Assembly (NCBI GenBank): GCA_025450755.1
Contig: JANWLR010000042.1
Location: 1 to 64,000, forward strand
DNA: 64,000 nt
From: Sphingomicrobium sp.
GTDB lineage: Bacteria > Pseudomonadota > Alphaproteobacteria > Sphingomonadales > Sphingomonadaceae
Reading direction: 5' to 3'
The notes beneath the pieces were generated by a model that did not search any database, was not told the DNA's origin, and was given only the letters and a program-made list of their open reading frames with translations. This document shows, in pieces, positions 1 to 9,793 of this stretch. Positions within the stretch are counted from its first letter, which is position 1; every line of letters begins with the position of its first letter. The translations under genes and the position numbers were made by a program.

Positions 1-393
1 CACTTCGACAGTGAGATCCAGATCGGTGCGCTCGCCAATATGAAGTGGACCGAGATCAAGCCGCAGGTCGACGAGGTCGAGGTCCCGGACGGCAAGAAGA
101 TCATTGTTCTTTCGAAGGGCCGCCTGGTGAACCTCGGCAATGCCACGGGTCACCCGAGCTTCGTGATGAGCTCGAGCTTCACCAACCAAGTGCTGGCTCA
201 GATCGAGCTTTTCACCAAGGGCGATCAGTACAAGAACGACGTCTATGTGCTTCCGAAGCACCTCGACGAGAAGGTCGCGCGACTGCACCTCGATAAGCTC
301 GGCGTGAAGCTGACGAAGCTGAACGACAAGCAGGCCAATTACATCGGGGTCTCGGCTGAAGGGCCCTTTAAGCCCGATCATTACCGCTACTGA
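1..393 (+). CDS. ahcY: Adenosylhomocysteinase (S-adenosyl-L-homocysteine hydrolase), C-terminal part, truncated by window start
   Basis: Open frame continues to base 1; C-terminus ...[31 protein letters not shown]...[28 protein letters not shown] is the characteristic AhcY end. Confidence 0.97.
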   Translation, partial: HFDSEIQIGALANMKWTEIKPQVDEVEVPDGKKIIVLSKGRLVNLGNATGHPSFVMSSSFTNQVLAQIELFTKGDQYKNDVYVLPKHLDEKVARLHLDKLGVKLTKLNDKQANYIGVSAEGPFKPDHYRY

Positions 394-1971
394 TCAGGAG
401 TCTGCGACGGCCCCCAGGGTCTCGCGCAAGGGCCCCAGCCATTCCGCATAGGGCTTCCATCTGCCGATGCCGCTGCGATTGAGCGGCCGGCGGACCTGCT
501 CTGCGCTCGGTGTGCGGACCGTGCGATCGGATTCGTAAAAGCTGAGCAGATCATCCGTCCATTCGAGACCCAAATATTCGAGCGCTTTGCGCAACTCCGT
601 CTCGGGCGCGTCAATCAGAGTCTCGTAGCGAATGCTGCAGATGAGGTCCGGCGCGGCTGCACCCAAATGATCCATCAGACGCGTGTAATCGACGCAAGCG
701 CGCGCTTGATGCACGAGGTCAAACGATGCCGCATGGGCCGAGCCGAAGTGGTGCGTATAGTTCGAGAAGCAGCAATCCATCGCGTTGCGGCGAATCTCGA
801 TAAAGCGGGCCTGCGGCAGGATTTCGCGGATGAAAAGGATGTCGCTCCAGTTCGAGGGCATCTTGTCGATGAAAAAAGGCGCGTCGCTGCGTCGATGGTC
901 TGTCGAGCGCCGTAGATATTCCGCTCCCAACGCGGGTTTCTCCTCGGCCGAAAGGCGCGAGATATATTGCGGAACCGTCAGCGGCCCGCGTCGCATGTGC
1001 ATCTCGAGCGACGCTCGCATGAGCGCCCGAACATAGGGGAGCTCACCGGTCGCCTCGATCTCGGGATGGCAACTGAGTATCTGCTCGAGCAGCGTGGAGC
1101 CGGAGCGCGGCAAGCTGACCAGGAAAATGGGAATTGGTCCGGTGCTTTGCGCGGGCATGTCCAATCGCCCGACCGGAATCATTCGAATGAATTCATCGAC
1201 CTCGCTTGAGAGCTCGCTCGGATCATATTTGATGAGCTCGGCGCGGATCCGGTTGCCCTCACCATAATGGCTGAATGCTCGTTCATACTCTCCGCGGTCA
1301 TGCCATCCGCGGCCGAGCGCCATGTGCAGAGGCTCGACATTCAGGATATCGACGGCGCGCCCGACCTCCCTCTCCATGATGCACATATCTTCGTCCGTGA
1401 GGATTTTCGACTTGATGTCGGCGAGGCCCCACCAGGCCTCGCCGCGCTCGGGATCGTCCTCGATCACGTGTCGGTAAGCGGCGATCGCTTCGTCCGTTCG
1501 CCCGGCGAAGCGCAGGCTGTGACCGTAGGTGATCCAATGCTGCGCCTCAGCACGGGAATCCGCAACGACGCTTCGATATGCTTCGATCGAATCTTCGGAG
1601 CGGCCCAACCGGTCGAGAATCGAGGCTCGTGTGGCTCTCAAGGAGAGGTCGTCGAAACTCTTTTCGAGCTGCGTGAAGGCCGCCAGTGCTTCGCTGAGCC
1701 GATCCTGCCTGAACAATGTGATTGCGAGGCTTCGTTGCACATCGAAGGAGTTGGTCCCGAAGGAAATCGCTCGCCGAAGAAACTGCTCGGCCTGGACGAA
1801 GGCGCCTGTCTCCAATGCAATTTCGCCAAGCAGCGCCAGGCCGCGAGGTTCGTCGCGGTGCTCCCGCAAATGCTGAATGAGCACCATCGAGGCAGCGTCA
1901 TTGTTCTTTTCGCGAAAGAGCCGCTCGGCCTCGGTCAATCGAGGATAGGCTCTTACGCTTGTAGAAATCAC
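394..1971 (-). CDS. TPR-repeat sulfotransferase family protein
   Basis: 525 aa; N-terminal TPR-like helices, then PAPS-binding type motif PIFLVSLPRSGSTLLEQIL and a downstream RRNAMDCCFSNY region typical of sulfotransferases. Confidence 0.88.
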   Translation of the reverse strand: MISTSVRAYPRLTEAERLFREKNNDAASMVLIQHLREHRDEPRGLALLGEIALETGAFVQAEQFLRRAISFGTNSFDVQRSLAITLFRQDRLSEALAAFTQLEKSFDDLSLRATRASILDRLGRSEDSIEAYRSVVADSRAEAQHWITYGHSLRFAGRTDEAIAAYRHVIEDDPERGEAWWGLADIKSKILTDEDMCIMEREVGRAVDILNVEPLHMALGRGWHDRGEYERAFSHYGEGNRIRAELIKYDPSELSSEVDEFIRMIPVGRLDMPAQSTGPIPIFLVSLPRSGSTLLEQILSCHPEIEATGELPYVRALMRASLEMHMRRGPLTVPQYISRLSAEEKPALGAEYLRRSTDHRRSDAPFFIDKMPSNWSDILFIREILPQARFIEIRRNAMDCCFSNYTHHFGSAHAASFDLVHQARACVDYTRLMDHLGAAAPDLICSIRYETLIDAPETELRKALEYLGLEWTDDLLSFYESDRTVRTPSAEQVRRPLNRSGIGRWKPYAEWLGPLRETLGAVADS

Positions 1972-1980
1972 CGGGATTCC

Positions 1981-2772
1981 TCAGGTGTAGCCGAGGAGTT
2001 GGCGAAGGCCAGGCGCAGCATAGTCGACAAGCCGCCGATGCCTATCGGGCAATTTGTCGGGGATTTCCAGAGCGACGCCGGTGAGGTTCTCCCGAGCCGT
2101 ACCGCTGCGCCGCCGGTCAGAGCCGACCTTCACGCGCTGACGCCAATCGGAAGGAAGCGGCGAAATCCCGCACGCCTCGAAAAGCGCGCCGAAATAGGTT
2201 TCTGCTTCGTCACTCCCGAGATCCCGAATGTTTTGAAGAAGGTCTTCGTATCGGACCGGGTACACGTTCGATGAGCCGAGCCAGGCGGCCACGTTCAGGT
2301 CGTACATATCGGCGAGCTTCGGCGCCTTCGTATGGATTCCGAAGATCATCAGCGACAGAAGCTCGTCGACCGTAAGCTTGCCTTCCTTCAAATAATCGAC
2401 GTTCCCCTGAAACTCCTCCGACAAGTAGAAACGGGCGCGGGCAAGAACCCAATCATAGGGATCGCGGTAGAGCAGGATCTTTCGAACATGCGCGAGCTCG
2501 ATCGCCGACGCGTCCGAGAAGAACAGGTGCCCGTAGCTGAAGAAGGGAAAGTTCGGCAGGAACGCGTGGAGATGGTCCTTGAGGTTGCCCCACTGGATGA
2601 ACTGCTCGCGGTATTGCTGATCGAGCGGCACGAACATCCGGATGATATTCTTGAGCAGATGTGACCCGCTCTTGGGGATGCTGTTGAGGAAAAAAGGCTC
2701 ACGGATCGGCGCCGGATTGAACTGGGTCGTGTCGCTGTCGAGCGTGTCGCCCTTGAGTTTGATCGTCGCCAT
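1981..2772 (-). CDS. Sulfotransferase-like protein
   Basis: 263 aa; PFFLNSIPKSGSHLLKNII (5'-PSB-like loop) and KILLYRDPYDW (3'-PB-like). Confidence 0.75.
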   Translation of the reverse strand: MATIKLKGDTLDSDTTQFNPAPIREPFFLNSIPKSGSHLLKNIIRMFVPLDQQYREQFIQWGNLKDHLHAFLPNFPFFSYGHLFFSDASAIELAHVRKILLYRDPYDWVLARARFYLSEEFQGNVDYLKEGKLTVDELLSLMIFGIHTKAPKLADMYDLNVAAWLGSSNVYPVRYEDLLQNIRDLGSDEAETYFGALFEACGISPLPSDWRQRVKVGSDRRRSGTARENLTGVALEIPDKLPDRHRRLVDYAAPGLRQLLGYT

Positions 2773-2802
2773 CGATGCTGTGGTTACCGGCTGCGCGGTT
2801 CG

Positions 2803-2832
2803 AAAAAAAGGGCGGCAGTTGCCTGCCGCCCT
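2803..2832 (-). terminator. Intrinsic terminator-like hairpin after the TonB-dependent receptor
   Basis: On the minus strand: AGGGCGGCAG-GCAA-CTGCCGCCCT followed by TTTTTT (perfect 10-bp stem plus U tract). Confidence 0.85.
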
Positions 2833-2850
2833 GACGTCAAGTCTTACGCC

Positions 2851-5800
2851 TCAGAATTTCTTCGAGATATTGAAGAATATCCGGCGTCCCAGGAAGTCGT
2901 ATTGCGATGTGCCGACGACGGGGCCGATCTCCGAAGGCAATCCGCCGCCGCCGATCGTGCTGACCCGCGGCGGGCGAGTGTCGAAGATGTTGCGCATGCC
3001 GAGCGTCAGCTCGAGCCGATGGGCCGGACTGCCGAAGTCCTTGGTGACGGAGACCGCGTGGTAGAAGGTCGCCGGGACCCTCACGACGACGCAGTAATTG
3101 CCCCAAATGACCGAGGTCTGGCACAATGATCCGCCGTGGCGGTCCTTGAACTTCTGTTCGTTCGAGGATGCTCCGTAGAATTCCGTGTGCCACAAGAACG
3201 ACCAGCCTCCATGCGGCTTCCAGGTTACGTTGAGGTCGCCGACGAACTTGGGATCTCCGATGTCGCCGTTATTCGACACTGCCGGGCTCCCCGGCAGGAG
3301 GACGATCGAATCCTTCAGCTGGTAGGTCGCGTTGCCCAGAACCGTCAGTGAACCCCAGCGCCCCAATCCCTGCTGAACGAGCGCCGTGAAGTCGACGCCC
3401 TTGTTCCGCTGGTCCGAGATGTTGATGTACTTATCGTGGACATTGCTGATCGCATAGGGATCGGTGCCGTTCGTCCCGCGATCGAAGAGCGAGCAAAGCG
3501 GATCGTTCGGGAAACTCGGCGAGTCATAGCAGCCGAAGACGATATTCTGGGCTCCGAGCTGGGAGATTTCGCCCTTCACCCTGATGTCGAAATAGTCGAT
3601 CGCCAGGCTCATCCGGGTCTGCGGGAGGAAGGCGAACGAGGGCGTCAGGATGATGCTTGCAGTTTTGGCGGTCGAAGTTTCCGGATGGAGCACACCGATT
3701 CCGCCCTGCGAGAAGACCGTCGCGGTGATCGATCCGCCGCCGTAGTTGCTTGGAATTCCTGCGGCGGCACAATTGTCAGCCTCGCGCTGATCGATGTTAC
3801 CCTGCGCGAGGTTGAACGCATAGTTGACGCAAGGATCGATCGTCCGAGCGCTGACGAAGCTGGTCTCGTTCGCCTTGAATTCCTCGAACAGCGCAGGTGC
3901 GCGGAACGACGTCCCATATGTGCCGCGGAATCGCAGCCAATGATTGACCGCCCAGTTTCCGCCAAGCTTGTAGGTCCAATTCCATCTGTCGCTTGAGGTG
4001 GCCCCCGTCGTCGATTGCGTCGCCGTAACGTTGGTCACTCGAGCGGCGCCGCTGAATGACAGGTCGCGGAAGAAGGGATGCTCCTTGATCAAAGGCACCT
4101 GGATTTCGCCATATGCTTCGGTCGTGACCTCGTGACCGGCTGTGATTCCAGATTCGGAAGTCCCCCAGGCGTTGCCAGCCAGCGTGATCGCGCCTGGCGT
4201 GTCGACGATGCTGTCACGACGAGCAGTGACACCGATCGCCATCCCGATCGGTCCTGCCGGCAGGTTGAAAAGATGACCCGACATCGACGCTTCGCCGGAG
4301 AGCTGTTTGTAAAGCGTCTCGCCCGTTTCCCATTGGAATAGATAGTCCGCTTGCGCCGGCGTGAAGTGCCCGAAGAGGAAGTTCGGATCGAGCCAGGGCA
4401 GATCGATGCACTGCTTCTTCGAGATCGGCGTGACCTGGCCGACGCACGAGGACGTCTGGAAGTTGGTCATGTCGATGACGTCTTTGAGGATCTGTTCGGT
4501 GCTGTAGAGACCCTTGTTGTGGCTGTACTGGACGTAGGCGTCGTACGACCAGCCTTTAAAGAGACCGCCGAGGTCTCCGCGTAGGCCGCCAACGGCGCGC
4601 CAGTAGTCAACGCGCTGGCTGGTGTCGGAGCCGCGGTCCGTCACCGCCGTCGGGCTGAGGAAGTTCAGGCCCTGCCATCCCTTCGCCCAATAAGTGCCAT
4701 AGGGATCAGCGGGATTATTGTAGATGTCGCCGGTGAAGCCGAACGTCCAGAACTGCCGCCAGCCATTCTGGTAGGTCTTGCGCCGGTTCGCGAGGAACTC
4801 GGCATAGCCTTCGATATGATCCGTAAAGTTATAGGCGGCGTCAGCATAGAGCGTGTACCGCGTCGTCGCGGGGATGATCGTCTGCTCGCTCGCATAGGGG
4901 TTGAAATCGTTCTGAACGGCGTAGGACGCCGGATTGTATCCGGTCGGGAGCCAGCCTGGAGGTGCGACGAAGCAGGAATATGCCCCGCAACCGCTGATTG
5001 GCGGCAAGCCGTAGGTGTTTCCAGGGAAATATTGGATCAGGTTGACCGGCCCGACGTATGTGCCGTCAGCCAAGTGGAGGTTACCCGGCCCACCCAGATA
5101 ATTATATTCGTAATCGTAGGTCCAAACCTGGCCGACGGGCAGGTCTTCGCAATGATATTTGCCGGTGCGCGGGTCGATCAGGTCGGCGCGCTGGTTGGAC
5201 CCTTGCCTGAAGACATAGGCCTCGGGGCAGTTGAGGTACGACCGGTCGCCGCGTGCCAGCTCGTTCTGGTGGAAATAATCCAGCGCGATGAGGATGTGGC
5301 CGCGGTCAGTCGACCTGCCCCACATGATGCTGCCGCTGTACTGCTCTCCGCCCCGCTTCGTCGGAATGCTGCCGAACCCATCGATCTGGAGTCCGTTGAA
5401 GTCGGTCTTGGTGATCAGATTAACCACGCCCGCAACTGCGTCCGATCCGTAAATCGATGATGCACCCGTCTTCAGGATGTCGACGCGTTGGACGATTGAC
5501 TGCGGGAGCACGTTGAGGTCGAAGGAGGAGACGCCGCCTCGTGTGCCCGCCGGGCCTGCGCGCCGGCCGTTCAGCAGCACGAGTGTGCGGTTCGGGCCGA
5601 GCCCGCGAAGATCGATCGTCTCTGCACCCGGGCCGCCGTTCGTGACGAAGTTGGACGACAATGCGGACGTGATCTGCGTCGACCCAGCAGCGATCGGCGA
5701 GGACTGGAGCATATCGGCAGTGTCGAGATAGCCAGCCTGCTTCGAAAGTTGCGGATCGATCAAACTGACCGGGTCGGGGCTTGTGAACTCGGGTTGGCGG

Positions 5801-6075
5801 ATGCGCGTTCCGGTGATCACGATGTTCTTCTCGTTCCCAGTGACGGCACTGTCGCCACCTGTAGCAGGGACTTGCGCCGGCTGCTGCGCCTGTTGCTGGG
5901 TATTGGTCGGCGCGGTCTGCGGGGGTTTGGCCTTGGGTTTCCCCGATTGATCGGTCGCGGGGGGCGTCTGGGTGGTCGGTTGCGCGAATGCCGGCGTCGC
6001 AATTATGAGTGCGCCGATCGACGCACCGATGAGAAGCTGCGCACGCAGATTAGCTGCAGTTGGGTTGGCTGCCAT
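2851..6075 (-). CDS. TonB-dependent receptor (plug + beta-barrel)
   Basis: 1074 aa; signal peptide MAANPTAANLRAQLLIGASIGALIIATPAFAQ, plug motifs NIVITGTRIRQPEF..., LVLLNGRRAG, SSIYGSDAVAGVVNLITK, C-terminal aromatic ...GRRIFFNISKKF. Confidence 0.95.
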   Translation of the reverse strand: MAANPTAANLRAQLLIGASIGALIIATPAFAQPTTQTPPATDQSGKPKAKPPQTAPTNTQQQAQQPAQVPATGGDSAVTGNEKNIVITGTRIRQPEFTSPDPVSLIDPQLSKQAGYLDTADMLQSSPIAAGSTQITSALSSNFVTNGGPGAETIDLRGLGPNRTLVLLNGRRAGPAGTRGGVSSFDLNVLPQSIVQRVDILKTGASSIYGSDAVAGVVNLITKTDFNGLQIDGFGSIPTKRGGEQYSGSIMWGRSTDRGHILIALDYFHQNELARGDRSYLNCPEAYVFRQGSNQRADLIDPRTGKYHCEDLPVGQVWTYDYEYNYLGGPGNLHLADGTYVGPVNLIQYFPGNTYGLPPISGCGAYSCFVAPPGWLPTGYNPASYAVQNDFNPYASEQTIIPATTRYTLYADAAYNFTDHIEGYAEFLANRRKTYQNGWRQFWTFGFTGDIYNNPADPYGTYWAKGWQGLNFLSPTAVTDRGSDTSQRVDYWRAVGGLRGDLGGLFKGWSYDAYVQYSHNKGLYSTEQILKDVIDMTNFQTSSCVGQVTPISKKQCIDLPWLDPNFLFGHFTPAQADYLFQWETGETLYKQLSGEASMSGHLFNLPAGPIGMAIGVTARRDSIVDTPGAITLAGNAWGTSESGITAGHEVTTEAYGEIQVPLIKEHPFFRDLSFSGAARVTNVTATQSTTGATSSDRWNWTYKLGGNWAVNHWLRFRGTYGTSFRAPALFEEFKANETSFVSARTIDPCVNYAFNLAQGNIDQREADNCAAAGIPSNYGGGSITATVFSQGGIGVLHPETSTAKTASIILTPSFAFLPQTRMSLAIDYFDIRVKGEISQLGAQNIVFGCYDSPSFPNDPLCSLFDRGTNGTDPYAISNVHDKYINISDQRNKGVDFTALVQQGLGRWGSLTVLGNATYQLKDSIVLLPGSPAVSNNGDIGDPKFVGDLNVTWKPHGGWSFLWHTEFYGASSNEQKFKDRHGGSLCQTSVIWGNYCVVVRVPATFYHAVSVTKDFGSPAHRLELTLGMRNIFDTRPPRVSTIGGGGLPSEIGPVVGTSQYDFLGRRIFFNISKKF

Positions 6076-6440
6076 TTCGATCCCCTGTTTGGCCGACCCA
6101 CCACACGGCCAGCTCCCAATCCGCTACGCTCGGATGGAGGTTTACCCGAGTCAATCTGCAAGTAATGTTCTGTTCATTCGCTTGTCGAAAGACAGGGTAC
6201 TGTTACCTTGGTGCAACAATTAACGGGCTACCGCCGACGATTGTGAGTGCTGTTAACAGGACGATCGGTTCATCAACCCAAGCACATCGAGTCCAAATGT
6301 CAGGTAGCCGACTTAAGCTTTTGGAAATGTTGTAATAATACTACACAAATCGAAATTCATCGGGCTTGGTCCCGTCGCCGATTGCCACTAGCTTTCTGGC
6401 CGCTACGGCCACTCCAACCTAAGTGGAGGGGTCCCTGTAA

Positions 6441-9400
6441 ATGCGTGCTTTCGGTAGCGTTTCTCGTTTCTCATTCTCAGTTTCGGCAGTCGCTCTTAGC
6501 GCCGCGTTCGCCTCACCGGCACTAGCCCAGTCGGAGCAGACGCAGGTCCAGGCGCAGCAGGCCAATACAGCCCAAGCGTGCGCCAGCATTACCGATCCAG
6601 CAAAGCATTCGGCCTGCATCGAGACCAAGGCGACACAGGCGCCGCACGCCGCTGCGCAGGATCAGGGCCAGATCGTCATCACCGGTTCGCGAATTGCACG
6701 GCGCGAGAACCAAACGGCATCGCCGGTCGAGATCATCTCCTCCAAGGACATCGAGGCGCGCGGCTTCCAGACGGTTGCCCAGGCGCTCAACGAACAACCT
6801 TCGTTCGGCGTCCCGGGTGCATCGCCGGTGGGTTTCAATCAGTCGGGCTTCGGCGCCGGCCAAAGCTTCGTCGACTTCCTTGGCCTCGGATCGCAGCGCA
6901 CGCTGACGCTCGTCAACGGCCGCCGCTTTGTCAGCTCGAACACGTCATCGATTTTCGGACCGACCGGCGAGGGCGGAAGCCAGGTCGACCTCAATGTCAT
7001 TCCGACCAAGCTGGTCGACCGCATCGAGACGGTCGCCGCGATCGGGGCGCCGATCTATGGCTCGGACGCGATCGCGGGCACGATCAACGTCATCCTGAAG
7101 CGGAACTACGAGGGCTTCGACCTCGACGGCCAAGATGGCTTCTCGACGCGCGGCGATGCTCCGGACCGGCGCATCCGCTTGCTGGCAGGCCATAACTTCG
7201 CCGACGGACGAGGAAACATCACGATCTCCGGCGAATATGATAACTCGAAGGGTATCCTTTATACGGCCCGCGACGTCACATCTTCGGACGATCGCTACTG
7301 CAGTAACCGCGACAACCTCAGGGCATCGAATGGCTCGCGAATCCAGGTGATCTGCCCGGACGAGCGCATCCCGTCGATTTCGCCCTACGGCATCCCGATC
7401 GTAGGCGGCGCGGCATTCGGTCTCGATTTCCCGCTTAGCCCGCAACAGTCGAATCTGTTCATCGGCGACCCGAATCTGAACTTCGGAGTCCAGGACACGT
7501 CGGGCAACCAACTCAAGTTCGACCAGAACGGCGCCCTAATCCCGATCGACTTCGGCCGCACTGTAGGACCCGACACCGGGTTCAGCGTATTCACCAGCGG
7601 CGGCAACGGCTTCTCGCTGCGCGACGTCGAGAACCTGCTGACCGACATCAAGCGGTACAGTGGCATCAGTGAGATGTCCTATCAGCTGACCGACAACGTG
7701 CGGCTCTTCGGCGAGGGCTGGTACAGCGTCAGCCAAGGTCGCAATCTTGCCTCTCAGCCGGTCTACAACAGCGCGCTCTTCGGTTCGGCGGGAAGTCGAG
7801 ACGGCAACCTCATCATCCCGCTCAGCAATCCTTTCCTGTCGGACGCTGCGCGCACTGCGATTTTGAATTCGATCCAGAACAACCCGCTGTCCGATCAGAA
7901 TTTCCTCGGCGCCAATCAAGATTATTTCTACCTGGGCCGTGCAAGCGTGGACCTCTCCCCCGGCGTGTCGACCGGCAAGAATCGCGTGATGCGGTTCGTC
8001 GGCGGCCTCGACGGCACATTCCATGTGCTGCCCGGCCGCACGTGGAATTTTGACGCCTATCTGAACTACGGTAACTCCAGGACGACCAGCCGCAATCCGG
8101 AGCTGAACCAGCAGAACTTCCTGAATGCGATCAACGCGGTGCGTGACGCCAGCGGAAACATCGTTTGCGCCCCCGGCTATACGAATTCGCCGATCGCCAC
8201 AGTGAGCGAGACCTGCGCTCCGCTCGACCTGTTCGGCGGACAGACCAGCCAGGCGGCCCGCGATTATGTGACGACGATTGCGACACCGACGAACGTCAAC
8301 AAGCAATATGATGCCGTCGCATCGATCTCGGGCCCGCTCGTTTCGCTCCCGGGCGGGGACATCTCCTTCGCGCTCGGCGCCGAGCACCGGGTCGAAAGCT
8401 CGAACTTCGATCCGGGCGCTTTCTATTATGGCGCGGGGACCGGGGATTCGTCGCAGCGTACAAGCTATGGTCGCTCGGTGCCGATCGACCCGGTGTACGG
8501 CAAGTATCACACCAACGAGATCTTCGGCGAGTTGAACGCGGCAATCATTTCGCCGTCGAACAACATCCATTTCGTCCACGAGCTCACCGTTCAGACGGCG
8601 GGCCGGTACATCTGGAATTCGCAGGCCGGTGCGGATCCGACCTACACCGCGCAGATTCGCTATGCGCCGTTCCGCGACATCGCGTTCCGTGGCGCCTACA
8701 CTCGGGCGGTCCGGGCTCCGTCGATTACCGAGGCGTTCAATCCGACGTCCAGTGCGTTCGGTTTCGCGACCGACGTTTGCGATCAGGACCTCGTCAATAA
8801 TGGTCCCGATCCGGCGACGCGCGCAAAGAATTGCGCCGCCGCGGGCGTGCCGGCGAATTTCCACTCGCTGGCGAACGACCGGACGATCCAGACTTATACG
8901 TTCGGCAATCCCGACCTGAAAAACGAGAAGTCGGATGCGATCACCGTTGGGACCGTGCTGACGCCGCACTTCATCCCTGGCCTCAGCGCGACGGTCGACT
9001 ACGTAAACATCAAGCTCAAGAACGCGATTAGCGAGTTCTCGAACGATCAAGTCGTCGCCGCATGCTATGATGCTGCCGATTACCCCAACAATCCGTTCTG
9101 TGGGCTGATCACGCGCGACTTCAGTGGAACTCCCGCGACGAACAACAACTACGGGCAGCTGACGAACGTCGGGAGCAGCTACTTCAACTCGGCGACGCTT
9201 CGGTACAAGGGCGTCCTGGCCGAGCTGGCGTACCGCCACTCGTCCGACTTCCTTGGCGCTGGAAGCCATCTCGGGTTGAAGGTCAGCTACCAGTATCTCG
9301 ATACGCTCTCGTCGGTCGTGACCGCGGGTTCGGCGCCGGTGCTGACCAGCAACTCAGTGGGCTATTCACGGCACAAGGGGATCGCGACACTGGGCTATGA

Positions 9401-9686
9401 CCGAGGTGGGTTTTCCGGGCAGATCGAGGCCAATTATATCGGCAGGGCCCGGATCGACCCGAACAGCCCGGTCGACCTCTATGATCCGGCCTATGTGAAG
9501 AGCTTCGTCTACTTCAACCTGTCGCTGGCCCAGAATGTCGGCAGCCGGTTCACCTTCCACATCGATGTCGACAATCTTTTCGATGCCAAGCCGCCTTACC
9601 CGTACCCGGCGAGCGGCGGGACGGTCCCGTACTTTGCGGGTGTCCTTGGTACCTACATCCGCGTGGGCGCAGGCGTGCACTTCTAA
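6441..9686 (+). CDS. TonB-dependent receptor (plug + beta-barrel)
   Basis: 1081 aa; signal peptide, QIVITGSRIARRENQTASPVEIIS, LTLVNGRRFV, APIYGSDAIAGTINVILKRNYEG, terminal barrel strand ...YIRVGAGVHF. Confidence 0.95.
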   Translation: MRAFGSVSRFSFSVSAVALSAAFASPALAQSEQTQVQAQQANTAQACASITDPAKHSACIETKATQAPHAAAQDQGQIVITGSRIARRENQTASPVEIISSKDIEARGFQTVAQALNEQPSFGVPGASPVGFNQSGFGAGQSFVDFLGLGSQRTLTLVNGRRFVSSNTSSIFGPTGEGGSQVDLNVIPTKLVDRIETVAAIGAPIYGSDAIAGTINVILKRNYEGFDLDGQDGFSTRGDAPDRRIRLLAGHNFADGRGNITISGEYDNSKGILYTARDVTSSDDRYCSNRDNLRASNGSRIQVICPDERIPSISPYGIPIVGGAAFGLDFPLSPQQSNLFIGDPNLNFGVQDTSGNQLKFDQNGALIPIDFGRTVGPDTGFSVFTSGGNGFSLRDVENLLTDIKRYSGISEMSYQLTDNVRLFGEGWYSVSQGRNLASQPVYNSALFGSAGSRDGNLIIPLSNPFLSDAARTAILNSIQNNPLSDQNFLGANQDYFYLGRASVDLSPGVSTGKNRVMRFVGGLDGTFHVLPGRTWNFDAYLNYGNSRTTSRNPELNQQNFLNAINAVRDASGNIVCAPGYTNSPIATVSETCAPLDLFGGQTSQAARDYVTTIATPTNVNKQYDAVASISGPLVSLPGGDISFALGAEHRVESSNFDPGAFYYGAGTGDSSQRTSYGRSVPIDPVYGKYHTNEIFGELNAAIISPSNNIHFVHELTVQTAGRYIWNSQAGADPTYTAQIRYAPFRDIAFRGAYTRAVRAPSITEAFNPTSSAFGFATDVCDQDLVNNGPDPATRAKNCAAAGVPANFHSLANDRTIQTYTFGNPDLKNEKSDAITVGTVLTPHFIPGLSATVDYVNIKLKNAISEFSNDQVVAACYDAADYPNNPFCGLITRDFSGTPATNNNYGQLTNVGSSYFNSATLRYKGVLAELAYRHSSDFLGAGSHLGLKVSYQYLDTLSSVVTAGSAPVLTSNSVGYSRHKGIATLGYDRGGFSGQIEANYIGRARIDPNSPVDLYDPAYVKSFVYFNLSLAQNVGSRFTFHIDVDNLFDAKPPYPYPASGGTVPYFAGVLGTYIRVGAGVHF

Positions 9687-9710
9687 CCGGCCGCTCTAAC
9701 GGGGGGAGAG

Positions 9711-9747
9711 AAGGGCGGGAGGCTAGGTGCTTCCCGCCCTTTCTTTT
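9711..9747 (+). terminator. Intrinsic terminator downstream of the TonB-dependent receptor
   Basis: AAGGGCGGGA ... TCCCGCCCTT (9711-9720 / 9732-9741) followed by TCTTTT. Confidence 0.85.
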
Positions 9748-9793
9748 GAACCGCTTCGCCCTATGAATCGGCGAAGGGGGTAACGGCGCGATT

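Noticed and set aside
1267-2274. 335-aa plus-strand ORF across the two sulfotransferase genes
   Set aside because: Spans the junction of two well-supported minus-strand genes; no motif; shadow ORF.
7536-9269. 577-aa minus-strand ORF inside the second TonB receptor
   Set aside because: Antisense to a clear TBDR, Arg/Val-rich low-complexity translation with no recognisable motif; typical high-GC shadow ORF.
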